Assembly (NCBI RefSeq): GCF_003574465.1
Contig: NZ_KZ984618.1
Span: forward strand, 828 to 36,865
DNA from: Methylobacterium crusticola
GTDB lineage: Bacteria > Pseudomonadota > Alphaproteobacteria > Rhizobiales > Beijerinckiaceae
Length of the DNA stretch: 36,038 nt
Direction of reading: 5' to 3'
Shown: positions 1 to 7,255 of the stretch, one piece after another
How the letters are laid out: each line of letters starts with the position of its first letter
Position numbering within the stretch: the first letter of the stretch is position 1
The notes under the pieces: generated by a model
What the model saw: only the letters and a program-made list of their open reading frames with translations
What the model was told of the DNA's origin: nothing
Database searches by the model: none
Position numbers and translations under genes: made by a program

Positions 1-74
1 GGCCGGCGTCGGACGGGCCGGAGCCGCCCCCGGTCCGCCGCGCCTTCCGGGACGTGCTGCGCCGGGCGGTCTGA
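1..74 (+). CDS. C-terminal end of an unidentified protein (partial)
   Basis: An open frame enters from the left edge and ends at TGA 72-74. The visible 23 residues are proline-rich, then a basic amphipathic stretch ending VRRAFRDVLRRAV. That is too little to assign a family. It is called coding only because the frame is open to the edge and the ending looks like a helical C-terminus. It converges on the HD-GYP gene with 12 bases between the two stop codons. Confidence 0.4.
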   Translation, partial: PASDGPEPPPVRRAFRDVLRRAV

Positions 75-86
75 CCGCCGCCGCCC

Positions 87-1136
87 TCACGCCGCCCGGT
101 GCGCCGGGCGCTCCTCGACCAGCGCCACGATCTCGTCCCAGCGCGACAGGAAGGCCTGCACGCAGTCGGGGTCGAAGTGCGAGCCGGACTGCTCCTCGAG
201 GAAGCGGCGCGCCCGCTCCAGCGGCCAGCCGGGCTTGTAGACCCGGGCCGAGATCAGGGCGTCGAACACGTCCGCCACCGCGGTGATGCGGCCCGGGAGC
301 GGGATCGCGGCGCCCTTCAGGCCCTGGGGATAGCCGGTGCCGTCCCAGCGCTCGTGGTGGGTCAGGGCGATCTCGGCGGCGAGCCGCAGCAGGCGCGAGG
401 GGCTGTCGCTCAGCATCCGGTAGCCGCGCAGGGCGTGCTGCATCATCTCGGCCCGCTCCGGCTCGGTGAGCGGGCCGGGCTTGCGCAGGATGCTGTCGGC
501 GACGCCGATCTTGCCGATGTCGTGCATGGTCGAGGCGAGGGCGATGTCGTTCGCCTCCTGCTCCGGCAGGCCGAGCCCGTCCGCGATGGCGATCACGCAG
601 CCGGCCACGCGCGTGAGGTGGTCGCCCGCCTGGTCGTCGCGGGTCTCCGCCGCCAGCATCAGCCGGCGGATGGTCTCGCGCTCGCGCTCGTGGCTCTCGG
701 CCACGGCCCGCTCGACCTCGCCCGCCAGGGTGCGGGCCTGGGCCTCGGCGGCACCCTGCGCGCGGGCGAGCGCCACGAGGTTGCGGCCGCGGATCTGGAG
801 GTCGAACCCGTCGAAGGGCGGCAGCACCACGTCGGTGGCGCCGGCCTCGAGGCCGCGGCGGCGGGTCGCCGCGGGGTCGCCGGCGGCGAGCAGCATCATC
901 GAGGTCCGCGCCAGGTGCGGCCGCCGGCGCAGGGCGTGGACCAGCCCGAAGCCGTCGAGCGCCGGATGGTCCTCCACCAGCACGAGGTCGGCGGCGCGCC
1001 GGGCGAGGGCGGCGAGCGCCGCATCGGCATCCGGAAGGGACAGGGTGGGGTAGGCCGTGGCGAAGAGCCGGGTCAGCGCCGTCGGGTCGGGCCGGGCCGT
1101 GACGACGACGACGGACGGTTCGGCTTCGCTGGTCAT
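87..1136 (-). CDS. HD-GYP domain protein with degenerate receiver domain
   Basis: Predicted cyclic-di-GMP phosphodiesterase of 349 residues. Residues 8-125 have the fold pattern of a response-regulator receiver, and about 150-345 form an HD-GYP domain. The HD-GYP motifs are intact: MHDIGKIGV (His205-Asp206), ILRKPGPL, and HHERWDGTGYP with GYP at 268-270. The receiver has lost its phosphorylation residues: the paired acidic residues after strand 1 read Thr-Ala (13-14), the acceptor position reads V-E-D in a loop one residue short, and the usual Lys-Pro is Pro-Pro in LPPF. It probably senses by protein contact, not phosphorylation. ATG 1136 is preferred to the upstream ATG at 1193 because GGAAGAGG precedes it and the family N-terminus begins here. 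Confidence 0.88.
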   Translation of the reverse strand: MTSEAEPSVVVVTARPDPTALTRLFATAYPTLSLPDADAALAALARRAADLVLVEDHPALDGFGLVHALRRRPHLARTSMMLLAAGDPAATRRRGLEAGATDVVLPPFDGFDLQIRGRNLVALARAQGAAEAQARTLAGEVERAVAESHERERETIRRLMLAAETRDDQAGDHLTRVAGCVIAIADGLGLPEQEANDIALASTMHDIGKIGVADSILRKPGPLTEPERAEMMQHALRGYRMLSDSPSRLLRLAAEIALTHHERWDGTGYPQGLKGAAIPLPGRITAVADVFDALISARVYKPGWPLERARRFLEEQSGSHFDPDCVQAFLSRWDEIVALVEERPAHRAA

Positions 1137-1331
1137 GGTCCCCGGCACCTCTTCCCCGCACCCCGCCCCGGATGTTCGCGCAGATTGCCTCAACTTGCTA
1201 AACCGATCTTTAAGCGTCCCGCCGCCCGGGCGCGCCGGTCTCCGCGCCGGCCCGGAAAAAGCGCCCGGCGATCAGGACCTTGACCCTCCCGCCCGCCGCC
1301 CGCGCCGGGCCCCCGGGCCGCGCTCCCGGCG

Positions 1332-1862
1332 TCAGATGGTGAAGTCGGCGGCCGGCGCGGGCAGGCCCGCGACCCGCGCCGCCTCGGCCCGGCCGCAGAG
1401 GTCCTCGACCGTGACGGCATCGAGCGCCGCCAGGAAGGCGTCCGCCGCGGCCGACACCAGGGGGTCGACCACGAGCCCGGCGAGGTCCCGGCGCGCCGTC
1501 CCGTCCGGGAACGGCCCGCGCGGGGCGCGCGCCCGCTCCTCCGGGCTCAGCACCGCCCGGGCGACGTCGCCGGCGCTGATCCGCCGGCGCTCGCGGGCGA
1601 GCTCGTAGCCCCCGTGCGGGCCGCGCAGGCCCTTGAGCAGGCCGTCGCGCACGAGGGCCTGCAGCACGGTCTCGAGGTGGCGCGGCGGCAGGGCGTGGCG
1701 GGCCGCCAGCGCCTTGGCGCTCACCGGGTGCGGGCGGGCGTGCAGCGCGATGTCGAGGAGGACCGCCAGGGCGAGGGCGAGGCGCGGCGGCGCGAGGGCG
1801 GGCAGCGGGGCCGGCTCCGCGGGTGCGGGCGGCCGTCGCGCGCCGGACGGGAGCGGTCCCAC
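1332..1862 (-). CDS. Rrf2 family transcriptional regulator
   Basis: About 176 residues with the Rrf2 winged helix: a helix ALAVLLDIALH, then LAARHALPPRHLETVLQALVRDG and the wing LRGPHGGYELAR, which matches the family's GxxGGYxLA signature. Members of this family such as IscR, NsrR and RirA often carry an Fe-S cluster on three clustered cysteines. This protein has a single Cys near its end (VEDLCGR), so it cannot bind a cluster that way. The start is taken as GTG 1862, which lies 11 bases after the dut stop with only a weak TGAGG ahead of it. The N-terminal proline/alanine-rich 20 residues are therefore uncertain. It is probably cotranscribed with dut. Confidence 0.8.
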   Translation of the reverse strand: MGPLPSGARRPPAPAEPAPLPALAPPRLALALAVLLDIALHARPHPVSAKALAARHALPPRHLETVLQALVRDGLLKGLRGPHGGYELARERRRISAGDVARAVLSPEERARAPRGPFPDGTARRDLAGLVVDPLVSAAADAFLAALDAVTVEDLCGRAEAARVAGLPAPAADFTI

Positions 1863-1873
1863 GGGTTGCGGCC

Positions 1874-2368
1874 TCAGGCCCGGCCGGTGGAGCCGAAGCC
1901 GCCCGCCCCGCGGGCGCTGCGGTCCGCGGGGAACGCCTCCACCACCCGCAGGGCCGGGCGCACCACCCGGGTGAAGACGAGCTGGGCGATGCGGTCGCCG
2001 GGGCGGATCGTCAGGCCGGCACCCGATCCCGGCGGGTTGCGGTTCCAAGCCGAGATCATCAGGGGGCCCTCGTAATCCGCGTCGATCACCCCGACGGCGT
2101 TGCCGAGCACGAGGCCCTCCCGGTGGCCGAGGCCCGAGCGGGGATACACCATGGCGCACCAGGCGGGGTCGCGGATCGCGAGGGCGAAGCCGGCCGGCAC
2201 CAGCGCCGGCGCGCCCTGCGGCGCCAGGGTGAGGGGCGCCTCGAGGCAGGCGTGCAGGTCGAGCCCGGCGGCGAGCGCCGAGCCCCAGCGGGGAAAGCCC
2301 CAGCCGGCGAGGCGGGGATCGAGGAGCCGCACCGCGACGTCGAGGCCGGCCTCGGGCGCAGGGGTCAC
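1874..2368 (-). CDS. dut: Deoxyuridine 5'-triphosphate nucleotidohydrolase (dUTPase)
   Basis: Trimeric dUTPase of 164 residues. It hydrolyses dUTP to dUMP and pyrophosphate, which keeps uracil out of DNA and feeds dTMP synthesis. All five family motifs are present in order: AAGLDLHA, YPRSGLG, GNAVGVIDADYEG (with the catalytic Asp), DRIAQLVF and the C-terminal lid RGAGGFGSTG. The length is normal. Its ATG overlaps the stop of the upstream lyase homologue in an ATGA arrangement, so the two are translationally coupled. The Rrf2 regulator follows 11 bases later. Confidence 0.96.
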   Translation of the reverse strand: MTPAPEAGLDVAVRLLDPRLAGWGFPRWGSALAAGLDLHACLEAPLTLAPQGAPALVPAGFALAIRDPAWCAMVYPRSGLGHREGLVLGNAVGVIDADYEGPLMISAWNRNPPGSGAGLTIRPGDRIAQLVFTRVVRPALRVVEAFPADRSARGAGGFGSTGRA

Positions 2369-3276
2369 GCGGCGCCCCCGTCGCGGCGCGCGATCGCCTC
2401 CGCCAGGGCGACGAGGCGGCGGGCCTCGTCGGCCTGCCGGCGCAGGACCGTCCGGCCCGCATGCGCGAAGGCCGCGCGGCCCCGGTTCTGCGGCGCGTCG
2501 CCGGCGGCCAGGAGGGCGCGGGCCGCCGCGAGGGCCTCGGGGTCGGGCGCGAAGGCCGCGTCGGCGGTCCCGGCCTGCGCCGGGGTCGCCACCACGGCAC
2601 CGTCGAAGCCGAGGTCGCGCGCCTGCGCGCAGGCGGCCGCGACGCCGCCCGGATCCGCCCGGTCCGGCGGGTCGAGGAGGAGGTCGAGGTCGTGCGCCCT
2701 CGCCGCCGCCAGCGCAGTCGCCAGCCAGGGCAGGAGCGGCGCCCGGTCCACCCGTCCGGGGCGCATCCGCGCCTCGCGGGCGAGGGCGCCGGCGCCGACC
2801 ACCAGGCAGGCGAGGCGCGCGTCAACGTCGCGGACCGCGCTGGCGATCGCCTCGGCCGACAGGATGGCGAGCGGGGTCTCGAGGGCCGCCCAGATCCGGG
2901 TGCGCTCCGGCGCCCCGAGCCGGCGCAGGCGGCTGCCGATGCCGGCGAGGTCCTCGGGCTCCTCGACCCGCGGCACCAGCACGGCGTCCGGCGCGACCTT
3001 CGCCACCGCGGCGAGGTCGGCCTCGCCCCAGGGCGTGTCGAGGCCGTTGATCCGGACCACCACCTCGCGCGGGCCGAACCCGCCGCGCGGGCCGAACTCG
3101 CCCGCCCGCAGGGCGCCCAGCACCCGCTCCCGGCCCGCCTCCTTGGCCTCGGGCACCAGCGTCTCGGCGAGGTCGAGGATCACCGCGTCGGCGGCGCCGC
3201 GGCGCGCGGCCGCGAGGGCGGCCTCGTCGGCACCCGGCACCAGCAGGGCGCTGCGGCGGGGACGGATGTCGGTCAT
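2365..3276 (-). CDS. HpcH/HpaI aldolase / citrate lyase beta-like protein (CitE-like), possibly degenerate
   Basis: 303 residues with the CitE/malyl-CoA lyase type TIM-barrel pattern. It begins RRSALLVPGADEAAL, then ILDLAETLVPEAK, VVRINGLDTPWGEADL, VLVPRVEEPEDL, WAALETPLAILSAEA and LACLVVGAGALAREARM. The Arg of RINGLDT and the Glu of ALETP are retained. Three usual positions differ: LDLED is LDLAE, the Lys of VLPK is Arg, and the metal-ligand Asp of the G-x-x-D-L segment reads Ala in GAGALARE. A normal CoA-ester lyase is therefore doubtful. The start at ATG 3276 has GGGGAG upstream and fits the family; the frame stays open to 3390. It overlaps dut by 4 bases. Confidence 0.8.
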   Translation of the reverse strand: MTDIRPRRSALLVPGADEAALAAARRGAADAVILDLAETLVPEAKEAGRERVLGALRAGEFGPRGGFGPREVVVRINGLDTPWGEADLAAVAKVAPDAVLVPRVEEPEDLAGIGSRLRRLGAPERTRIWAALETPLAILSAEAIASAVRDVDARLACLVVGAGALAREARMRPGRVDRAPLLPWLATALAAARAHDLDLLLDPPDRADPGGVAAACAQARDLGFDGAVVATPAQAGTADAAFAPDPEALAAARALLAAGDAPQNRGRAAFAHAGRTVLRRQADEARRLVALAEAIARRDGGAA

Positions 3277-3483
3277 CGGTCGGAACTCCCCGTGTGGCGG
3301 CGCCCCATATGCCCCGGCGAGGGGGCGGGTGGCTAGAGCAAATTCCGGCGGCGCGGAGACCGGCCCGCCGCAGAAATCGCGACCGAGCAAAGACTTAGTG
3401 CCGCGGCCGGTGCGCCCGCGACGGGCGCGGCCCTCCGCGGCGCGGGGCCTGCGCGCCGGGCCCGGAGCGGCCCGGCCGGCGCC

Positions 3484-4122
3484 TCAGCCGAGCCGCGACG
3501 CCAGCGTCCGGGCGAAGGAATCGATGTGCGCCGCCATGGCGGCGGCGGCGTCCTCGGGCCGGCGGCGGCGCAGGGCCCGCAGGATCGCGGCATGCTCCTC
3601 CGCCACCTCGGCGAGGTGGTGGCCGGTGGCGAGGGACAGGGCCCAGAACCGCACCGAGCGGCCGTGCAGTCCGCTCAGGACCTCGGCCAGCACGGCGTTG
3701 CGGGAGGCGCGCGCGATGGTCTCGTGGAAGCGCCGGTCGCTCTCCAGGACCGCGTCGAGGCCCGCGGCCGGGGCGGCGAGCAGCGCGTCGAGGTCCGCGA
3801 GGTCGTCCTCGCCGATGCGTCCGGCCGCGAGCGCCGCGCAGGGCGGCTCGGTCAGGCGCCGCACCTCGATCAGGTGCGCGAACTCGTCCATCGAGAGCGG
3901 CTGCACCAGCACGCCCTTGCGGGGCAGGATGCGCACCAGCCCCTCGTGCATCAGCCGGTGCAGCGCCTTGTTGACCGGGGTGCGGCCGATGCCGAACTCG
4001 GCGCAGAGCGCCGCCTCGTTGAGCGCGTCGCCGGGCCGCAGGCGCAGCGCCAGGATGTCGCCCTTCAGGCGCCGGTAGGCCTGCTCGTTCCGCGAGATCG
4101 CGGGGCGCCCGCGCGCACTCAT
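3484..4122 (-). CDS. GntR family (FCD subfamily) transcriptional regulator
   Basis: 212 residues. Residues 12-75 form the GntR winged helix, with the signature LRLRPGDALNEAALCAEFGIGRTPVNKALHRLMHEGLV. Residues 80-205 form an all-helical FCD ligand domain that keeps the Asp and His positions used for metal binding (ESDRRFHETIARASRN, and later EEHAAILRAL). FCD regulators usually sense a carboxylic acid and repress an adjacent catabolic operon. It is divergent from the MFS transporter, and a perfect 14-bp palindrome lies between them. ATG 4122 is chosen over ATG 4161 because AGGGGTG lies just upstream and 4161 has no ribosome-binding site. Confidence 0.92.
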   Translation of the reverse strand: MSARGRPAISRNEQAYRRLKGDILALRLRPGDALNEAALCAEFGIGRTPVNKALHRLMHEGLVRILPRKGVLVQPLSMDEFAHLIEVRRLTEPPCAALAAGRIGEDDLADLDALLAAPAAGLDAVLESDRRFHETIARASRNAVLAEVLSGLHGRSVRFWALSLATGHHLAEVAEEHAAILRALRRRRPEDAAAAMAAHIDSFARTLASRLG

Positions 4123-4170
4123 CCGGTTCACCCCTGGCCGCACCGCCTCGGCGCCCGCCATAGCACGGCT

Positions 4171-4184
4171 TGTGAAATTTCACA
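4171..4184. promoter_or_regulatory. Perfect palindrome TGTGAAATTTCACA, likely GntR operator
   Basis: The 14-base sequence is its own reverse complement and is an AT-rich island in a GC-rich region. It lies 49 bases before the GntR start and 60 bases before the MFS start, where a shared operator for a divergent pair would be expected. The half-sites resemble the cAMP receptor protein half-site, but the spacing is 4 bases instead of 6, so a Crp site is less likely. Confidence 0.65.
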
Positions 4185-4243
4185 GGCATGGTACTTGCAG
4201 GCCAGCACGCCGTGCGGCGCCGTTCGGCCGCGGGAGACGAGCC

Positions 4244-5569
4244 ATGGACAGGGTGGAACACGACGTGAGCGCGGCCGAGCTGGAGGAGGGCTACCGCAGG
4301 GCGACCCTGCGGCTGATCCCCTTCCTGGTCTTCCTGTTCATCCTGGCCTGGATCGACCGGGTGAACGTCGGGTTCGCCAAGCTGCAGATGCTGGGCGACC
4401 TCGGCTTCAGCGAGGCGGTCTACGGCTTCGGCGCCGGCATCTTCTTCGTCGGCTACTTCCTGTTCGAGGTGCCGAGCAACCTGCTGCTCGAGCGCATCGG
4501 CGCCCGCAAGACCCTGGCCCGGATCACGATCCTGTGGGGCCTGGCCTCCATGAGCCTCGCCTTCGTGCGCTCCGAGTGGGCGTTCTACGCCGTCCGGTTC
4601 CTGCTCGGCGTGTTCGAGGCCGGCTTCTTCCCAGGCGTGGTGCTGTACCTGACGTACTGGTTCCCGAGCGCGCGGCGCTCGCGCATCAACGGCCTGTTCA
4701 TGACCTCGTTCGCCATCGCGGGGGTGGTCGGCGGGCCGCTCGCCGGGCTGATCATGGGCACGATGGGGGGCGTCTCGGGCCTCGCCAACTGGCAGTGGCT
4801 GTTCATCCTGGAGGGCATCCCCTCGCTGGTCGCGGGCGCGGCCGTCCTGGCCTTCCTGCCCGACCGGCCGGCCGATGCGCGCTGGCTCCCGGCCCGGGTC
4901 GCCGCCGCCATGAGCGCGCGGGTCGCCGCCGAGGGCCGGGCCGCCGGCAAGGAGGCGAGCTTCCGGGCGGCCCTGCGCGACGGCCGGGTCTGGCTCTGCG
5001 CGCTGATCTACTTCTGCATCGTCAGCGGCAACGCCACGATCGCGTTCTGGACCCCGTCGATCATCAAGGAGATCGGCATCCGCGACAACATCGCCATCGG
5101 GCTCCTGGCGGCGATCCCGTTCATCGCCGGCACCATCGCGATGATCTGGACCGGGGCGCACGCGGACCGCACGGGCGAGCGCCGCCTGCACTGCGCCGCG
5201 GCCGGCCTCGTGGCGGCGGCGGGGCTCGCCGCCACGGGGGCGCTCATCGGGCAGGCCGCGCTGGCGCTCGTCGCCCTCACGGTCGCGGCCATCGGCATCC
5301 TGGCGGCCTTCCCGGTGTTCTGGTCGCTGCCGCAGACGTTCCTGGCCGGCACCGCGGCGGCGGGCGCCATCGCGGCCATCAACTCCATCGGCAACCTCGC
5401 GGGCTTCGTGGCGCCCTACATGGTCGGGCTGTCGACGAGCCTGACCGGCACCTCGACGAACGGCCTCTACTTCGTGGCCGCCCTCGAGCTCCTGGCCGCG
5501 ATCCTGGTCTTCGGCTTCGCGCGCTGGCGCGAGGGCGCGGCGGCCGGGCTGGCCCCGGCCGCCCCATGA
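4244..5569 (+). CDS. MFS transporter, anion:cation symporter (ACS) type
   Basis: 441 residues with about 12 membrane segments. The N-terminus RRATLRLIPFLVFLFILAWIDRVNVGFA is the hallmark of the ACS family (tartrate, 4-hydroxyphenylacetate and hexuronate carriers), followed by GFGAGIFFVGYFLFEVPSNL and FLLGVFEAGFFPGV. It probably imports an organic anion by proton symport. ATG 4244 has GGGAG eight bases upstream; the frame is open to 4172 but that would overlap the palindromic operator. It heads the cluster with DUF2848, a membrane protein and an amidase, so the cargo is likely their substrate. Its 3' end lies in a 39-base tandem duplication. Confidence 0.92.
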   Translation: MDRVEHDVSAAELEEGYRRATLRLIPFLVFLFILAWIDRVNVGFAKLQMLGDLGFSEAVYGFGAGIFFVGYFLFEVPSNLLLERIGARKTLARITILWGLASMSLAFVRSEWAFYAVRFLLGVFEAGFFPGVVLYLTYWFPSARRSRINGLFMTSFAIAGVVGGPLAGLIMGTMGGVSGLANWQWLFILEGIPSLVAGAAVLAFLPDRPADARWLPARVAAAMSARVAAEGRAAGKEASFRAALRDGRVWLCALIYFCIVSGNATIAFWTPSIIKEIGIRDNIAIGLLAAIPFIAGTIAMIWTGAHADRTGERRLHCAAAGLVAAAGLAATGALIGQAALALVALTVAAIGILAAFPVFWSLPQTFLAGTAAAGAIAAINSIGNLAGFVAPYMVGLSTSLTGTSTNGLYFVAALELLAAILVFGFARWREGAAAGLAPAAP

Positions 5570-5624
5570 GCCCGCGCCCGGCGCGGGCTGGCCCCAGGCC
5601 GCCTCATGAGCCCGCGCCCGGCGC
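5546..5624 (+). repeat. Imperfect tandem duplication spanning the MFS stop codon
   Basis: Copy 1 (5546-5584) and copy 2 (5585-5624) differ by one inserted base and one substitution. Copy 1 contains the real TGA of the transporter. Copy 2 carries the same CATGAGCCCGCGCCCGGC core in non-coding sequence. The pattern suggests a recent slippage duplication. Confidence 0.85.
5569..5589 (+). terminator. GC hairpin directly after the MFS stop
   Basis: AGCCCGCGC and GCGCGGGCT form a perfect 9-bp stem with a 3-base loop, starting at the last base of the stop codon. There is no T tract. It may end or weaken transcription into the DUF2848 gene, or stabilise the 3' end of the message. Confidence 0.5.
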
Positions 5625-5723
5625 CCGGGAGCCTGGCGCCGATCCTCGCCTCACCCATCGCGCGCCTCGGAGCCGGGGAGGCCTCCTCGCCGGCTCTCAG
5701 GCGCGCCAGACACGGAGCCCATC

Positions 5724-6404
5724 ATGCTGACCTTCCACCGCAGCGCCGGCGGGCGCGAGGACGTGATCGCGGTCGCCCCGGAGACGCTGGTGATCGGGGG
5801 CTGGGCGGGGCGCGACGAGGCCGCGATCCGCCATCACATCGAGGAACTCGCCGCCATCGGCGTGCCGCGGCCGTCCTCGGTGCCGGTCTACTACCGGGTC
5901 GCCGCCGCCCTCCTGACGCAGGCGCCCGTCCTCACGGTGCTCGGTCCCGACACGTCCGGCGAGGCGGAGCCGGTGCTGGTCGCCCTCGCGGACGGGCTCT
6001 GGCTCGGGCTCGGCTCCGACCACACCGACCGCAAGGCCGAGACGACCGGCATCGCGCTCTCCAAGCAGCTCTGCGGCAAGCCGGTCGCCGCCGGCCTGTG
6101 GCGCCTCGACGAGGTCGAGCCCCACTGGGACGAGCTGATCCTGCGCGCCCACGCGGTCATCGACGGCGAGCGGGTGCTCTACCAGGAGGGCCGGCTCTCG
6201 GCCCTGCGCACCCCGGGCGACCTGATGGCGCGCCGCCCCGACGGGCCGGGCCTGCCCCCCGGCACGGTGATGTTCGGCGGCACGCTCGGGGCCATCGGGG
6301 GCATCCGCCCGGCGGCGCGCTTCGAGATGGAGCTGGAGGACCCGGTGCGGGGACGGCGCCTGAGCCACGCCTACGACGTCGCGGTGCTGCCGGTCGTGGC
6401 CTGA
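5724..6404 (+). CDS. DUF2848 family protein
   Basis: 226 residues, soluble, no signal peptide. I recognise the family from GSDHTDRKAETTGIALSKQ, CGKPVAAGLWRLDEV and the C-terminal block FGGTLGAIGGIRPAARFEMEL. The function is not established. The C-terminal block, with a glycine-rich turn before a charged strand and LPPGTV ahead of it, recalls fumarylacetoacetate hydrolase-type C-terminal domains, so a hydrolase or decarboxylase acting on a keto-acid is possible (inference). ATG 5724 has GGAG seven bases upstream. A membrane protein and an amidase follow with a 5-base gap and an overlap, so the three are one transcription unit and probably one pathway. Confidence 0.85.
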   Translation: MLTFHRSAGGREDVIAVAPETLVIGGWAGRDEAAIRHHIEELAAIGVPRPSSVPVYYRVAAALLTQAPVLTVLGPDTSGEAEPVLVALADGLWLGLGSDHTDRKAETTGIALSKQLCGKPVAAGLWRLDEVEPHWDELILRAHAVIDGERVLYQEGRLSALRTPGDLMARRPDGPGLPPGTVMFGGTLGAIGGIRPAARFEMELEDPVRGRRLSHAYDVAVLPVVA

Positions 6405-6409
6405 CGGCG

Positions 6410-7255
6410 GTGGCGGCCTCGTGGTGGGCGGCCCTCGCGGCTGGCCCGGCGGGATTCGACGCCGGGTTCTGGGCGATCCTCGCCGTCAAGATGCTGGCGA
6501 GCGCCGCCGTCGTGGTGCTCGCCTCCTACGCGGTCGAGCGGTCCGGTCCCCTCGCGGGCGCCATGATCGCGACCCTGCCGCTCTCGGCCGGGCCGGCCTA
6601 CGTCTTCCTCGCCCTCGACCACCCGCCGGACTTCCTGCGCGACAGCGCCGTGGCGAGCCTGCCGGCGATCGCCGCGACCGCCCTCTACATCGTGGCCTAC
6701 GCGAGCCTCGCCCGCCGGCACGGCCTCGCCGTCGCCCTCGCCGCCGCGCTCGGCGTCTGGGTCGCCGCGGCCCTGCTCCTGCGCCAGGTGGCGGGCCTCG
6801 CCGCCGGGGCGGGCGCCACGGCGCTCGTCGTGCTCGCCTGCATGGCGGCCGGGCGCGCCATCGGGACCGACGCGGTGCCGCCGGCGCGCCGCGGCCGGCC
6901 CCGGGACGTCGCGATCCGGGCCGGCATCGTGATGCTGCTCGTCGCCGGCGTCGTGGTGGCCGGGCGGGTGGCCGGGCCCGGGGCCGCCGGCATCCTGGCC
7001 TTCGCTCCCGTGGTGATGGTGAGCCTGGCGGTGATCCTGCATCCCCGCATCGGGGGCGGGGCCGCCGCGACGGTGCTGATCCTGAGCCTGCCGGGGCTCC
7101 TCGGCTTCGTGGCGGCCCTCTCCGTCCTCGCCCTCACGGTGGAGCGGCTCGGCCCCGCCCTCGGCCTGCCGCTCGCCCTCCTGATCAACGTCGCCTGGAA
7201 CGGCGCCATCCTGCTCACGCACCCGACGGCCAGACCCGTGGAGACCGACCCATGA
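6410..7255 (+). CDS. Polytopic inner-membrane protein of unknown family
   Basis: 281 residues, almost entirely hydrophobic, with about nine predicted membrane helices, for example ILAVKMLASAAVVVLASYAV, GIVMLLVAGVVVAGRVAG and LPLALLINVAWNGAILL. Two half-proteins each contain a helix with a central Pro (MIATLPLSAGPAY and ILAFAPVVMVS), which hints at an internal duplication. I do not recognise the family; a permease or a membrane partner of the amidase pathway are both possible. The start is GTG 6410, five bases after the DUF2848 stop, with no clear ribosome-binding site, so translational coupling is likely. Its stop overlaps the amidase ATG (ATGA). Confidence 0.75.
   Translation: MAASWWAALAAGPAGFDAGFWAILAVKMLASAAVVVLASYAVERSGPLAGAMIATLPLSAGPAYVFLALDHPPDFLRDSAVASLPAIAATALYIVAYASLARRHGLAVALAAALGVWVAAALLLRQVAGLAAGAGATALVVLACMAAGRAIGTDAVPPARRGRPRDVAIRAGIVMLLVAGVVVAGRVAGPGAAGILAFAPVVMVSLAVILHPRIGGGAAATVLILSLPGLLGFVAALSVLALTVERLGPALGLPLALLINVAWNGAILLTHPTARPVETDP

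Noticed and set aside
4171..4184. Crp/FNR-type binding site
   Set aside because: The half-site TGTGA matches Crp, but the spacing is 4 bases instead of 6. A GntR operator fits the position better.
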